64,000 nucleotides of DNA from Lasiosphaeris hirsuta (lineage: Eukaryota > Ascomycota > Sordariomycetes > Sordariales > Lasiosphaeriaceae): NCBI GenBank assembly GCA_030549175.1, contig JAUKUA010000005.1, forward strand, positions 2,666,001-2,730,000, given 5' to 3'. The notes below the pieces were generated by a model, which worked only from the letters and a program-made list of their open reading frames with translations, ran no database searches and had not been told where the DNA came from. Below are positions 11,124 to 22,390 of the stretch, one piece after another. Position numbers and translations under genes: made by a program. Each line of letters begins with the position of its first letter. The stretch's first letter is position 1.

Positions 11124-13664
11124 ATGGCGGCGCCACAGAATAAACATGTACGTATATCCTTCTTTGCTCTGTTACGGTACGCCGTTGCTGAACCAACGTG
11201 ACAGCGGTACACCGATATACAAGCTTTGCGAGGGGGGAAGGCTGAACTCGGCGACCTGGACCTCAGCGACTTCCATATTGTCTTCCGCTTCCCCCCAAGC
11301 TCGGAGATCATTAGCAACCCCACCCTTAAGAAGAAGGCGAAGCAAGTCTGGTTTGCATTCCACATCATCTCGCAGTGCACGCTGCGCCAGATGCCCCCTG
11401 GGCCGGGCATACCCTCATCAATACGCATTCAGTTTCGCGACTTCACATATGTCAGCTTCAACTTTGAGGATGATAAGCAAGCTAGGGATGCGTGGGAATG
11501 GATTCGGTTCAGGACGTGCAAGCTGGACAGAGTCGACAAGCTCCTGGCCTTCAATTACTCCCCTCCTCAAGGGTCCCCCGAATTTAAGATCAACGGTTGG
11601 GACCTCTACGATGCTAGGGCCGAGTTTAGGCGGCAGGGCATAAGTGAGAAGTCGGCGGATTTGGGCTGGAGAATCACCGCAATAAACAAGGACTACTCGT
11701 TTTCTCCGACGTATCCGGCCTTCCTAGTCGTTCCCTCCAAGATATCGGATAACACTTTGAAGTATGCCGCCACATTCCGGTCTCGTGCCCGGATACCAAC
11801 TCTCAGCTATATCCACCCCGTCAACAACTGTACTATCACCCGCAGTTCGCAACCCTTTGTAGGACTGAGGATGAAGCGCAGCATTCAGGACGAACGGCTA
11901 GTCGGCGCATGCTTTTCTGCCTCGATGGAGTTCCTGGACAACCCCTCGGCAACTGCCGTGGACCAAAGTCCATCTTCAAGTCATGTCGATCTCAGCTCCG
12001 ACAGCGCCGACCCAAACCTGTCCGTGTCGGAGACGGAGCGGATGGAGGACGAGCTGATCACCGACACAACGGCACTATACGATGAGAAAACCGGGAAACG
12101 GTTGATTTACGGCGCCCAGCAGAACAATCTGATTGTCGACGCTCGACCTGCCATCAACTCGTATGCTATGCAGGCTATAGGGATGGGTTCAGAGAATATG
12201 GACTATTACAGGTTTGCCAAAAAGGTGTTCCTCAACATCGACAACATTCATGTCATGAGGGACTCTTTAGACAAAGTCATCAGCGCTCTCAAGGACTCTG
12301 ATGTGTCACCATTCCCGCCAAATCGAGAGTTCCTCGCGAAGAGCAAGTGGTTAAAACACATCACCGGAATACTTGATGGGTCGGCTATCATCGCTCGGCA
12401 AGTTGGGATACAGCACTCGCATGTCCTCATACATTGCTCGGACGGCTGGGACCGGACAAGTCAGCTCAGCGCGCTCGCCCAGCTGATGTTAGACCCATAC
12501 TATCGTACTTTGGAAGGATTTATGGTCTTGGTCGAAAAGGATTGGCTGTCTTTTGGGCATATGTTTCAGTTACGGTCTGGCCACCTTAGCCATGAGACCT
12601 GGTTTCCGGTAGATACCGACGGCTTGGCTGGCACCACGGTCAGACCGGGCGACAGCGATGGTCGAAACGACGCAATGGAGAGCGCGTTGAAGAGCGCAAG
12701 GCGTTTCTGGGCTAAGAACAAGAGTGTCGACTCGAGTAAACTTTCGGGTGACGATCCCACAGCTACCGACGATGATAAGCAAGAACCTGAAGTCGAGCCC
12801 ACACCTGCGGAAGGACAAGCAACAAAACTGAAAGATATATCTCCGGTTTTCCACCAATTTCTCGATGCCACATACCAGCTCCTCCGACAGCATCCAACGC
12901 GCTTTGAATTCAATGAGCGGTTTCTGCGCCGCTTACTCTACCATGTGTACTCGTGTCAATATGGCACTTTCTTGCTGAATAACGAACGGCAGCGCCACGA
13001 GGCCAAACTTGCTGAGCGGACCCGTAGTGTCTGGGCGTACTTCTTGAGCCGACGCCCCGAGTTTACAAACGACCAATACGATGCTACAATTGATGATCAT
13101 ATTAAGGGGCGCGAACGCCTTATCTTCCCCCGCTTGGGAGAGGTGCGTTGGTGGCATCAATTATTCAATCGCACCGACGACGAGATGAACGGCGCCCTCA
13201 TTGCCTCGGCGGCAACAGCGGAGCGCGTAGCAGCTTACCAGAACTCGCTCCAGGCGTCGTCTGATCTTTCTGACGAGCCCGGGTTTGGCAGCGGCAGTCA
13301 GGCTGAGTCAATATTTAAAAGATCGACGAGTCCAAGCCACAGCCCACAACCGCCGAGCTTGTCTCCCAGCAAGTCGGTATTGGTAGGTGTGGAATCTGCG
13401 CACGCAGCATTGACGCCTGAACCAAGGAGCCCGCCTCCGTTGAATCGCAGTGCTAGTACAGGTGAAGTTCCTAGTGCTCTGGCGGCTTTGCAGGACAAGA
13501 TCGCCGGACTATCCATCGGAAAAAATATGCTCGCTGGCGGGGCTGCGGCGAGCAGTGTCATTGCCAGTTTAATACCAGATACGGGTAGCCGCCGCGAAGA
13601 GGGCAACAAGAATGGGCTCGCAGATAAGGAGAGCGGAGAACAGGAGATGAAGAGCATTGATTAG
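11124..13664 (+). CDS. YMR1: Myotubularin-family phosphoinositide 3-phosphatase
   Basis: Expected to remove the 3-phosphate from PI3P and PI(3,5)P2 on endosomal and vacuolar membranes. Two exons, 11124-11147 and 11205-13664, give about 827 aa. The ATG (ACC ATG GCG) encodes MAAPQNKH and splices to RYTDIQALRGGK. A PH-GRAM-like N-terminal region (about 15-150) precedes the phosphatase domain. Family hallmarks are DARPAINSYAMQA, FLNIDNIHVMRDSLDKV and the active-site loop HCSDGWDRTSQ, with nucleophile Cys near residue 419 and Arg near 425, in the expected CX5R form, so it should be active. After the catalytic domain comes a Ser/Pro-rich tail of about 200 residues. It is longer than budding yeast Ymr1, mainly because of this tail and an acidic insert near residues 530-560. 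An N-terminus beginning only at the second exon is unlikely, because that exon has no early ATG. Confidence 0.93.
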
Positions 13665-14935
13665 TAGGCTCTTCCGGAATCTTGTCATGTTTACCTCCCA
13701 TATTGATATGATCAGGAACGCATGAGCTTTGTTTTACGAGCGGGTTAATGGTCATGACCTAGACGGGGATACACCTTGCGTGAGATAGTATTGCCTTCGA
13801 GCAAGCAAATGTCACGGAGATCCTATTGTTGGGATCATAGAAGAGTCTCGTAGCCCCGGACTAGATTGTTGTTTGGGCCGCGTGCCACTCCATCATCGTC
13901 TGCCGTTGTCGTGTCAGATGCTTGAACTTGAATAATACCAAACAAAACACTTGGGTAAAAACCATTTCCTGGACGGGCCGTATTGTGACGATATCATGAC
14001 ACGCAATAGCTACTGAACCCGATGATGTCGGCAAGCATGGAGGGGTTGGGGCCAGTCCCGATAACCGGCCACACACGATTAGGTATCAGGCAGGCAGACG
14101 ACGCAAAGAAGCCTTGAATCCTTCGACTATTTGGCGCACATGAAAAGATGCAGAAAAGAGCGCAGTTTCTTGCTAAGAATCCGAATATACGGCTAGCCTG
14201 GGATGCCGGCTTTTGTGCGACGGTGGCATCAGTGTGTCTGCGATGTGTCGTTTGCCGAAGCTGCCCAGACGAAAAAATAAAATAAAATCAGAGGATGAAG
14301 CACGGCGCTTGTTTGGGAGCAAAAGAACTGGTCCATGCGCTGTACCCCTGCGCGACGTCTTGCCTCCCTCCCTGCCTTGGCCGGCGGCTGGCGACCAGCT
14401 TTGGGCCGGGCCTGTGCGTCGTGCGCAGGCCACCCACTGCCCATTTTGTTAGGCCGCGGGCGCTCCTGCTGGGGCTGGCGGCGGTGGTGGTGCTGTCTGC
14501 TGCTGAAGCTTGTTGCTTGCCTTGGCCTCCAACTCCCCTTCGCACATTACATCAACCCTCGCAGCAATATCGGACTTCACTGCCTCAGCACTTCCACCCG
14601 GCGTCTCGATTCTCGATCCCAGCTGCAGTTCTCGCGAGTGTGCCATGGTCGTCACCGCGCCTGCTACGACCCTGCGTTGACATCTTGCCCACAGCGCCAT
14701 CGACCATCGACACCCAAAGCAGCGTCGGCCGGTCGGCTACCAGTTCTTAGGTAGTTCGCTTGCACTTCCAACCCTCAACCCTCTGCATCACGCCCACGCG
14801 ATCAACCGCCCATCCCAGCCAACCCGCCACCAAAATATTCGGCCTCGTCGACCGACCACCAACCCAGATCAACCAAAACCCAAGACTTTGCCGCCCCGCG
14901 ATCCCCGCCTTCTCTCGTCAACAACCCCGCCCACC
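13665..14935. other. Intergenic region and leader of the PP2A scaffold gene
   Basis: 1.27 kb. The right half is strongly C/T-rich on the + strand up to ACC ATG GCT at 14936, which suggests a long 5' leader and promoter. A minus-strand open frame of 65 codons lies inside it and is listed separately. Confidence 0.5.
14449..14646 (-). CDS. Possible small antisense ORF, 65 aa
   Basis: Minus-strand frame starting ACC ATG GCA and ending TAA. The predicted peptide begins MAHSRELQLGSRIETPGG, continues with a charged, helix-like stretch (VKSDIAARVDVMCEGELEAK) and ends in a Pro/Ala tail (APPPPPAPAGAPAA). The amino-acid mix is more protein-like than other stray frames nearby. It lies antisense in the leader of the PP2A scaffold gene. 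I do not recognise a family, and it may be chance or a terminal exon of a longer gene. Confidence 0.25.
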   Translation of the reverse strand: MAHSRELQLGSRIETPGGSAEAVKSDIAARVDVMCEGELEAKASNKLQQQTAPPPPPAPAGAPAA

Positions 14936-17277
14936 ATGGCTGACGCGATAAACGCGAACGACGAGCTCTACCCCATCGCCGTGCTAATCGACGAATTGAA
15001 GGTATGGCGGTGACGACGCAGCCCTCCTTATTCCCCCGTCCGCTCCCTCATCGGTGCAAACGAGACGCAGCCCGATTGACAAAGTTCTCTCTGTAGCACG
15101 ACGATGTTCTTCTCCGCCTCAATGCCATCCACCGCCTCTCGACCATTGCCCTTGCGCTGGGCCCCGAGCGCACTCGCGAGGAGCTGATCCCCTTCCTTGA
15201 CGGTTAGCCAGCCCCGCCCCACCTGCCTGCCTGCCCACCACATCCCCTTCCCTTCCCTCGAGCGGCCCTGTTCAAGATGTCTAATCGCTAATCTGCTCTG
15301 GCACCCACAGAGTCTGTCGAGGATGAGGATGAAGTTCTCGTCGCGCTCAGTGAGGAACTCGGCAGCTTCATTGAATATGTCGGCGGACCTCAGTGGGGCC
15401 ATGTCCTGCTTTCCCCCCTCGAAAACCTCGCGGCTATAGAGGAGCCCGTCGTGCGAGACAAGGTATGATAGAGATGCGACCTTGTTCGGTCCGGCCCAGG
15501 CCTAGGACGCGCCTCGAAGCTGACTGACATCCCTTCCCCCCCCCCCCCTTAGGCCGTCGAGTCGCTCAACAAGATCTGCAGCGAGCTCTCGTCACAGCAG
15601 GTGGAGGAGTACTTCATTCCCCTCACAATCCGCCTTTCCAAGGCCGACTGGTTCACATCCAAGGTTTCGGGATGCGGCCTCTTCACGACGCCCTACTCAA
15701 AGGTCTCGCCCCCCATCCAAGAGCAGCTGCGCCAGCAGTTTGGGCAGCTCGTCCACGACGACACCCCCATGGTGCGCCGACAAGCCGCGACCCACATGGC
15801 TAAGTTTGTGAGGGAGATGCCCGCCGCGATTATTGTTGAAGAAATGATACCCATGTTCCAGCACCTCGTCCAAGATGATCAAGACAGCGTCCGACTGCTT
15901 ACCGTCGAGATTTTGATTTCTATTGCCGAAGTGGTTCCTAAGGAGCAACAAGCAAGCCACGGCGTCCTCCTGACCTCGCTACGGAGTTTGATAGAGGACA
16001 AGAGCTGGAGGGTTCGGTACATGATTTCTGACAGATTTGAGAAGGTATGAAGCGACAGGGTTCAGTGCGCCGCGTGGCCGGAGGCTAACAGTATTGCGCA
16101 GATCGCAAAGGCAGTTGATGAGGAGGTGGTGTCCAGGGATCTGGTGCCCGCATTTGTAAAATTGCTCAAGGACAACGAGGCCGAGGTTCGGACGGCGATC
16201 GCCGGACAGATCCCGGGTTTCTGTGCTCTTGTTGACCGGAACACACTTCTCAACGAGATCATGGGCAGCATCGAGGACTTGGTCTCGGATACCTCCCAGC
16301 ATGTCAGAGCCGCACTCGGAACACAAATCAGCGGCCTGGCTCCGATCCTGGGCAAGCAAGAGTATGTTTAACGCGGTTGGACATCCACCCCTTCCCACGG
16401 GGACTTACTAACCGCATTGGCAGGACTATTGACCACCTTCTGCCCATGTTCCTGCAAATGCTGAAGGACGAATTCCCCGAGGTCCGTCTCCACATCATCT
16501 CAAAGCTGGAGTTGGTGAATCAGGTCATCGGAATCGACCTACTCTCCCAATCTCTTCTTCCCGCTATTGTTCAGCTCGCCGAGGACAAGCAGTGGCGTGT
16601 GCGGCTGGCAATCATTGACTATATCCCGTTGCTTGCCAGTCAGCTGGGCGTCAAGTTCTTCGATGAGAAGCTTAGCCAGCTGTGTATGGGATGGCTTGGC
16701 GATACTGTCTTCTCCATCCGCGAGGCCGCGACGCACAATCTCAAGAAGCTCACCGAGGTGTTCGGCGTTGAGTGGGCCAGTGAGGCCATCATCCCCAAGG
16801 TTATGGCTATGGGAGGCCACCCCAACTATCTCTACAGAATGACAACTTGTTTTGCCATTTCGGTATGTCTGAATCCTTTTCTCGATGACGCCGATGAAAG
16901 ACTGACCACTTCCTCAGACTCTTGCCGGCGTGGTGAGCCTGGACGTGATTGCCAAGTCGATCCTGCCCATGCTGGAGAAGCTCACGAGTGACGAGATCCC
17001 CAACATTCGGTTCAACGTAGCAAAGACATATGCCGTCATCATCAATGTCTTGCGCCGGTTGCCGGAACAGGGCACAATTTACAGCCTGGAGCAGGCAAAG
17101 GCGCCGTTCAGCGCATCGCCTAGAGGCCAGCAGCTGATTGACGAGCGGGTCACGCCCAGCCTGGAGAAATTGCAAAAGGATGACGATGTGGACGTGCGGT
17201 ATTTTGCGACCACGGCCGCAGCAGCTGCGACGGGTGCGATTGCGGGGGGTGGAGAGCCTATGAACACGTCACCATAG
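14936..17277 (+). CDS. TPD3: Protein phosphatase 2A scaffold (A/PR65) subunit
   Basis: HEAT-repeat scaffold that holds the PP2A catalytic subunit and its B subunits. Seven exons: 14936-15001, 15097-15202, 15311-15462, 15553-16044, 16102-16361, 16424-16862 and 16918-17277, giving about 624 aa, close to the usual length. The start reads [20 protein letters not shown], followed by [20 protein letters not shown], a typical PR65 N-terminus. Tandem helical repeats run through the protein, with signatures such as [54 protein letters not shown] and [19 protein letters not shown]. All introns are short and GT..AG, and each junction keeps the repeat frame. The third intron has 13 consecutive C just before its acceptor. 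The C-terminus has an Ala-rich run and ends EPMNTSP. The protein is expected in cytoplasm and nucleus. Confidence 0.96.
15536..15548 (+). repeat. C13 run in PP2A scaffold intron 3
   Basis: Thirteen consecutive C form the polypyrimidine tract immediately before the TTAG acceptor of the third intron. It is a likely indel hotspot. Confidence 0.85.
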
Positions 17278-17845
17278 AAAGAGAAAGAGATCCCTTAATG
17301 AAGCAATTCTGATTCCGACCCCGCAATCAATCCCTAGCCTCTTTGTACTGGACTAGGCTCACGGCCGCTGGTTCTCGGCATTAAAACTTGGTCTTGCTGC
17401 GTCGCTGTGGGGTGGGGGTGAGCAACAGGGAACATTCCAGACGGGCCAAGAAGGGTGTTGGTCTGTTGGTGCATGGCATGTGCGGTGGTGGGGAAGTTGG
17501 TTGGGCGAGACAACACAGGCAGGCATGTAGCTTATTACCAGTGCAGAGTTTGGGATTGGTATCCGTAGATATCATACCAGCTGTTGAGTCTGCTGGGGTT
17601 ACGATGTGTTATGAGGATTTCATGGGCTTTGCGCGGGGAGGGGGGTGGTTAAATAAGTGGCAACCATTGCAAGTGTTGCACTTCTGATAGATGAAAATGT
17701 TTTGTTTGTGTCCCCCAAAGCCATCGGTATGCTCTCGGTATTCCGGGCTGCCTCGTTCTTTTTCGTCTTGCCTATGATGCTGGGTATCCTCTATATTGTT
17801 CTTCCTGTCCAGGTTGTCCGTCTTTTTAGGCTTGGTATTTTGAGA
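17278..17845. other. Tail-to-tail intergenic region
   Basis: 568 bp between the convergent ends of the PP2A scaffold (+) and EFM4-like (-) genes. G/T-rich with no protein-like frame; probably both 3' UTRs. Confidence 0.5.
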
Positions 17846-18724
17846 CTACGCATCTACTTTTTCAAAGCACAGCGTGCTTATAGTCTGTCCCTTGACACCC
17901 CCGAAACTGAAGCTTGGATACTCTATCCTCGCCACCTGCCTGAGCCTCGCTCCGCCGCTGTCCCCGCCGTCGAGGGTATTCTTCCGCCCGAACCACGCCT
18001 CGAGTTCCTTCTCAGTCCAGTTGCAGCTCGTGACAAGAAATTTGCCCCCCGGCCGCAGCAGACGCGCCACCCGCTCCCCGTACCCCTCGCAGATGCGCCG
18101 CCCGCGCGCGTCCCGCTCGTCGCTCAGGCTGACGGCGTCAAACGTACCCTTGTCCAGCACCAGATCCCACCCAGCAGCATCGGGGGGGTCGACGATGACG
18201 GCGAAGTCGCCCCTGAGAACGTCCCATACGGTGAATTCCACGTCGGCCTTGTCGGCCCCGCGGCCCTCCCCCACCGCCACGGCTAGCCGCACGCTGCGCT
18301 CGCTGTAGTCGACGCCGACCAGCCGCCCGGCCCAGCCGTCGTCGCGCAGCGCAAACAGCAGGCTGCCGTTGCCGCAGCCCAGATCGAGCGCGCTGGTGGT
18401 GGCGCGGTCGAGGCCGAGCTCGGCGCCCGCGTCGTCGAGGAAGGCGACCATCTTGTTCTCGGCGTCCGAGTCGTCGAACCAGACGGTCCCCTCGTCGGCG
18501 GGGTTGGAGTCGTGGTTTGAGAGCTCTGTCGCGTAGAGATTGTCCCAGCTGATTTTCGCGAGAAGGTGCGTATGGTTAGCTGCCTCTGTCTGTCTGTCTC
18601 GGGAGAGAGGGGGTGTAGGGGGTGGGGAGGAGGGAGAGGGAGGGCGGGCGCACTATTGCTTGGTGCCGAGCTCTGAGGGGTCGAGATGCGCCGGGGTGGC
18701 GGCCTCGGGTGGGGTGGTAGACAT
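17846..18724 (-). CDS. EFM4: EFM4-like protein-lysine N-methyltransferase
   Basis: Class I SAM-dependent methyltransferase of the yeast Efm4/human METTL10 type; family members methylate a lysine of translation elongation factor 1A. Two exons, 18654-18724 and 17846-18548, give about 257 aa. The splice joins LDPSELGTKQ to YWDNLYATELSNH and recreates the family start. The hallmark NPADEGTVWFDDSDAE follows, then SAM-binding motif I, ALDLGCGNGSLLFAL, and the acidic GVDYS. Later motifs are VLDKGTFDAVSLSD, the RLLRPGGKFLVTSCNWTE strand and FSFGGVKGQTISTLCF near the C-terminus. The 105-nt intron has a GTGCGC donor. The strand opposite to this gene is also open over about 200 codons, but that is a GC-driven shadow. 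Confidence 0.92.
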
Positions 18725-19358
18725 GGTCGTTACGGACAGTAGACCCTGCGATTTGTAGAGCAATAAGGGTTGGATCTATATCCACATCAATAGAAACCAC
18801 CTGGGGAATCTAGAGGGCGGCCGAGATACGGCGCCTGGTCGCGTCGCATTTGAACTTTGGCGGGGCTGATATCTTTACGCTGCATGGAGGGGTAGACCGG
18901 CAGAATCACAAGGGGCAGGCGGTGAATATTCCTCGCCCACTTCACTCTTTACACACGGCGACAAGGACGGGGAGCAGAGTCCACCACGTGCACAACAGAC
19001 AAAATGGCTAGGCAAACTCTAGACAGGCGAAATCAAATCCAGTCCCCCTTGCAGGGAGCCCCGGGATATCAACCAACTAACTCGTCAAGGGAATCTTGGG
19101 TTCGTAAAAGCATCCATCCCTTCAGTGTCCCGTCCCAAATATGTCCCGCCTGCAACACCATGCCGACCCCATGCCACCTGATAGGGAGCCCCTTCGCTTG
19201 CCTCGCTCTCAACTTCCCTCGTCCTTTTGTATCTCTTAATCTTCTCCCTGGGGTGCATGACCCCGAGCTCGCTCCATCACATTCGTGCGCATGCTCACGG
19301 ATTATGCGCAATAACGCAAACAACCCCTGGCCCGCCTGCTCATGTAATCAAACCCCCA
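18725..19358. other. Intergenic region, no gene seen
   Basis: 634 bp holding the EFM4-like promoter and the 3' end of the Q-rich gene, both on the minus strand. No feature beyond this is visible. Confidence 0.45.
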
Positions 19359-21809
19359 TCATATGGTCCAGACAGGCGCCTTACACAAGACCTGCCGTCC
19401 CCTAACTTCTACCGCAACAAAGCCTGCAAAGCGTACTTTGCTGGGCTCCTTGGACGCGGGAGGTGGTGCTAGCCAAAGTGTTAGTGTCCTTCTGTTCTCA
19501 TCGCCCGGCTTTTCAGACATACCGGTTCTAGTTTTATCGCCCCGCCGATCCTTTCCGTCCTTTGCTCCGTCCTTGCCTCCGCTCTCTTCGCCGGCCTCTT
19601 CGCTAGCGTCCGATGACCGCCCTTCGAGCGCCGGGAGACCCGTCTTCTCCACCTCCATCAGGTCAGTCTGCACGAGCGCCTCTGGCAGAGGGTACACGAT
19701 CGCCACGTCGCGGCTCTCCAATGGCATGTTGCTCGCGATGCCTACTGCCAGCTCCACGATCATACTGGCGCTCCCGTCAACACCTGGCGGCGGAGGGTCA
19801 CTCAGATGCTGGAACAGGCAAGCTGTAAGGTTGCTCGTCGCCCGTCGTGTAAAATCAGTTTTGTGGTTAATGCTCTCGCCACTGCGGAGAACATCTTGGA
19901 GGCCCTCGAGTGTCGCCATGCGCCAGCTGACCACCTTGCTTGTGAGCGCATCGTACTCCTCCTGGCTACTGAGCGTGTAGGTAAAGTTCCTGATGTTCTG
20001 CTCGATCGTCTTTAGCTGTCTGCTCAGTTCAGGCTCCAAGCCTGGGTGGAAGCAGCGGTTGAAGATTTCTTCTACGAGCCATCTGGTGACGACGGCACGA
20101 CCAACTGCTGTCATTTCCTGCTTGCCTGTCTTCAGGGCATCAGGGCTCACAAAGGGGACAAGCCATGACGGCAGGGTAACCCAGTCCTTGCGAATATTAA
20201 ACGACAAGTTGTTAATGGCGCCATTCAGGCGGTTAAAACGCGTCGTATACTCGTTGTCGTCGAGCGATGTCCGGCTCTGCGACATGCGCTGGTTGGCAAT
20301 GGCGTTTTGAAGCTGCTCTACCTGGCCGTTTAGTCCCTCGATTTCCTTCTTGCCGTCAAAATACAGCCTCTTGACATTCTTGTACTTGTTCACTGCGGCA
20401 TCAAAAAGTTAGCCAGGCGGCTACGGCGAGTGTACCTGATACTCAACATACAAAGATCTTTAAACGCCTTCTCGGGGTCCTCTCCGCGATCGGCCGCTGT
20501 AGGCTGGGGGCTGTTGCGACCCTGGATATCACCCGGCCCGTCAAACGGCGCCCCATCCCGGACGGTGCTGGCGCGGTAGTTGGGGTTGGCAGTAGCGGCG
20601 TTCGGCGGCGGCGGCGGGAGCGGGTTGTTCATGTTGGGGGGTGCTTGGCTCTGGCGGTAGCTTGGCGGGGGGCCGGGCGGCGGCTGGACTTGGTCGCGGA
20701 TCCCTTTATCGGCGTCCTGTGATCGTCGGGGCGGCGGGGGGCCGCCGGTAGGTGGAGCCATGGCTTGCTGCTGTTGCTGCGGGGTCTGAGACTGGGCGGG
20801 GGGTGGATTCTGCCGAGCAGGGAGATCTTGTGTTTGCAGCGGGATTACCAAGGGTGAATTCTGGGCTGTTTGCACTTCCGAGTCTGTGACTGGCGACTCA
20901 TGCGACAGCTGCGATATGGTCTCTGGGTTTTGCTGCTGCGGGTTTCCAAGATGACCCGTGTATATCTGCTGGCCACCGCCCTGGTATTGCACGTTGGCGA
21001 ATTGATACTGTTGCGCAGGCGGCGACTGCTGCTGCGAGGCGTCAAACACGACCTGGCTATACTGCTGGTGTTGGATCTCGGGAGGTATATGGCCCTGCAA
21101 GTGCTGGACGTGGCCTTGGTGCTGGTGGTAAGCTGCAATATCCTCGGCGGAGTAGGGCGAGGTTTCGGCGTCGGAGGGGAGAACGGGGCGGATTGTGGGG
21201 TTTATGCCGTGCGGATTGTGTGGATGCAGCTCCTGATCGGTGCCGGGCACGACGTACGAGTCCCGACGAAATTCGCCTGTTCCCTGGAGTGGAGAGGGTT
21301 GGGACGCGGGAGCTTGGGTTTGCCAATCGTTCTGCTGGTCAAGCGACACCTGGGAAACGCCGGTGCGGATGGCAGGAGGAGGGGGCTGGCTCACTCGCTT
21401 GGAACTTCGGCGGTTTATACTTGAGTTACCGCTGTTGTTACTGAACGAGCTCTGTTGGGCGTGCTGGTGGGGATCGGAACCTCGATTAGACGATGATCCA
21501 CCCAAGATGTTCCTGATTTCGTTCTTGATCAGCTTGCGGGTTGATTTGCGTGGTGCTGGCTGAGCTTGAGGGGGCGGCTGTTGCTGAGGTGGTGGTAGTG
21601 GTGGTGGTGGTTGTTGCTGTTGCTGCTGCTGCTGCTGCTGCTGCTGTTGTTGTTGTTGGAGCTGGAGCTGGTGTTGGTGCGGATGCTGGGCAAAATAGGG
21701 TTGCGCCTGCGCCGCAGTTGGAGATGAGATGGGCTGCGGGGGAGCGCCAAGGGCGGTGAGATCCTCGTCAGATTTCGACCCAAGCAGCTGCTGTTGCTGC
21801 TGCTGCTGT

Positions 21810-21883
<74 letters not shown>

Positions 21884-22173
21884 TTGTTGCAGTTTTTGCT
21901 GAAGCTGCTGCTGCTGTTGCTGTGCCTGCTGCTGGAGCTGTTGCTGCAGCTGCAATTGCTGCTGCTGCAGTTGGGTCGACACGGGCGAGCCCTGCGAAAC
22001 AGACACGGGATAGCGAGAAGACTGCGAGCGCGTCACCTGTTCGGCAAAGTCGTGCTCCCGCTGGCGCGAGTCAATCCCAGTGCCGGTGACAGTGTTGGAA
22101 TGCTGCAGTTGCGAAACGTTGGGAGGGGCGCCAGGAGTAGGGTAGAAATTCAGGTGTGGCGGCGGTGGAGGGG

Positions 22174-22207
<34 letters not shown>

Positions 22208-22390
22208 AACCTGAAAGGATTCGCTGGAGCTGAAGGCCGGGTTGGACAAGGCTGAAGGGGGGTTTGCAGCAGTTCCCTCACTTGGGTTCGGGCTCGCAGC
22301 TGACACGGAAACAGGCACGTCCTCGTCGGCCGTCGACCCAACAAGATTGTGTTGAGATCGGTTGTTCTTGTTTGACCAGTGGAACGGCAT
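19359..22390 (-). CDS. Glutamine-rich protein of unknown function
   Basis: Two exons, 20452-22390 and 19359-20392, give about 990 aa; the splice joins EKAFKDL to LNKYKNVKRLYFDGKKE. It starts MPFHWSNKNNRSQHN. The first 640 residues are low-complexity and rich in Gln, Pro and Ser, with polyproline stretches and two large polyQ tracts (Q34 encoded at 21788-21889, Q16 at 21611-21658). The last 345 residues look folded: a probable coiled coil (KKEIEGLNGQVEQLQNAIAN), then FNRLNGAINNLSFNIRKDWV and an Ala/Leu-rich helical domain, then an acidic/basic linker (SGGKDGAKDGKDRRGDK) and a final hydrophobic strand region. I believe the C-terminal domain is shared by other filamentous ascomycetes, but I cannot name it. 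The polyQ suggests a scaffold or condensate-forming protein, which is inference only. The long G/A-rich region upstream is probably its leader. Confidence 0.82.
21611..21658 (-). repeat. Polyglutamine-encoding triplet repeat, 16 codons
   Basis: Second CAG/CAA tract of the same gene, followed in the protein by a Pro-rich stretch (PPPPLPPP). Confidence 0.9.
21788..21889 (-). repeat. Polyglutamine-encoding triplet repeat, 34 codons
   Basis: On the + strand this reads CTG/TTG triplets, i.e. CAG/CAA codons on the coding strand. It encodes 34 uninterrupted Gln. The longest pure run is (CTG)18 at 21827-21880. Occasional CAA interruptions lie towards both ends. Confidence 0.93.

Noticed and set aside
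14295..14750. 151-codon plus-strand frame before the PP2A scaffold gene
   Set aside because: Composition follows the C/T-rich leader, it has no motif, and the true scaffold start lies downstream at 14936.
17657..18286. 209-codon plus-strand frame opposite the methyltransferase
   Set aside because: Mirror frame caused by high third-position GC; the minus strand has the full set of methyltransferase motifs.
21600..21970. Clustered repeats that could be taken for a CRISPR array
   Set aside because: They are in-frame CAG/CAA codons with no unique spacers, in a eukaryotic gene.
21794..22255. Plus-strand frame encoding a run of more than 30 leucines
   Set aside because: It is the antisense reading of the polyglutamine codons of the minus-strand gene.
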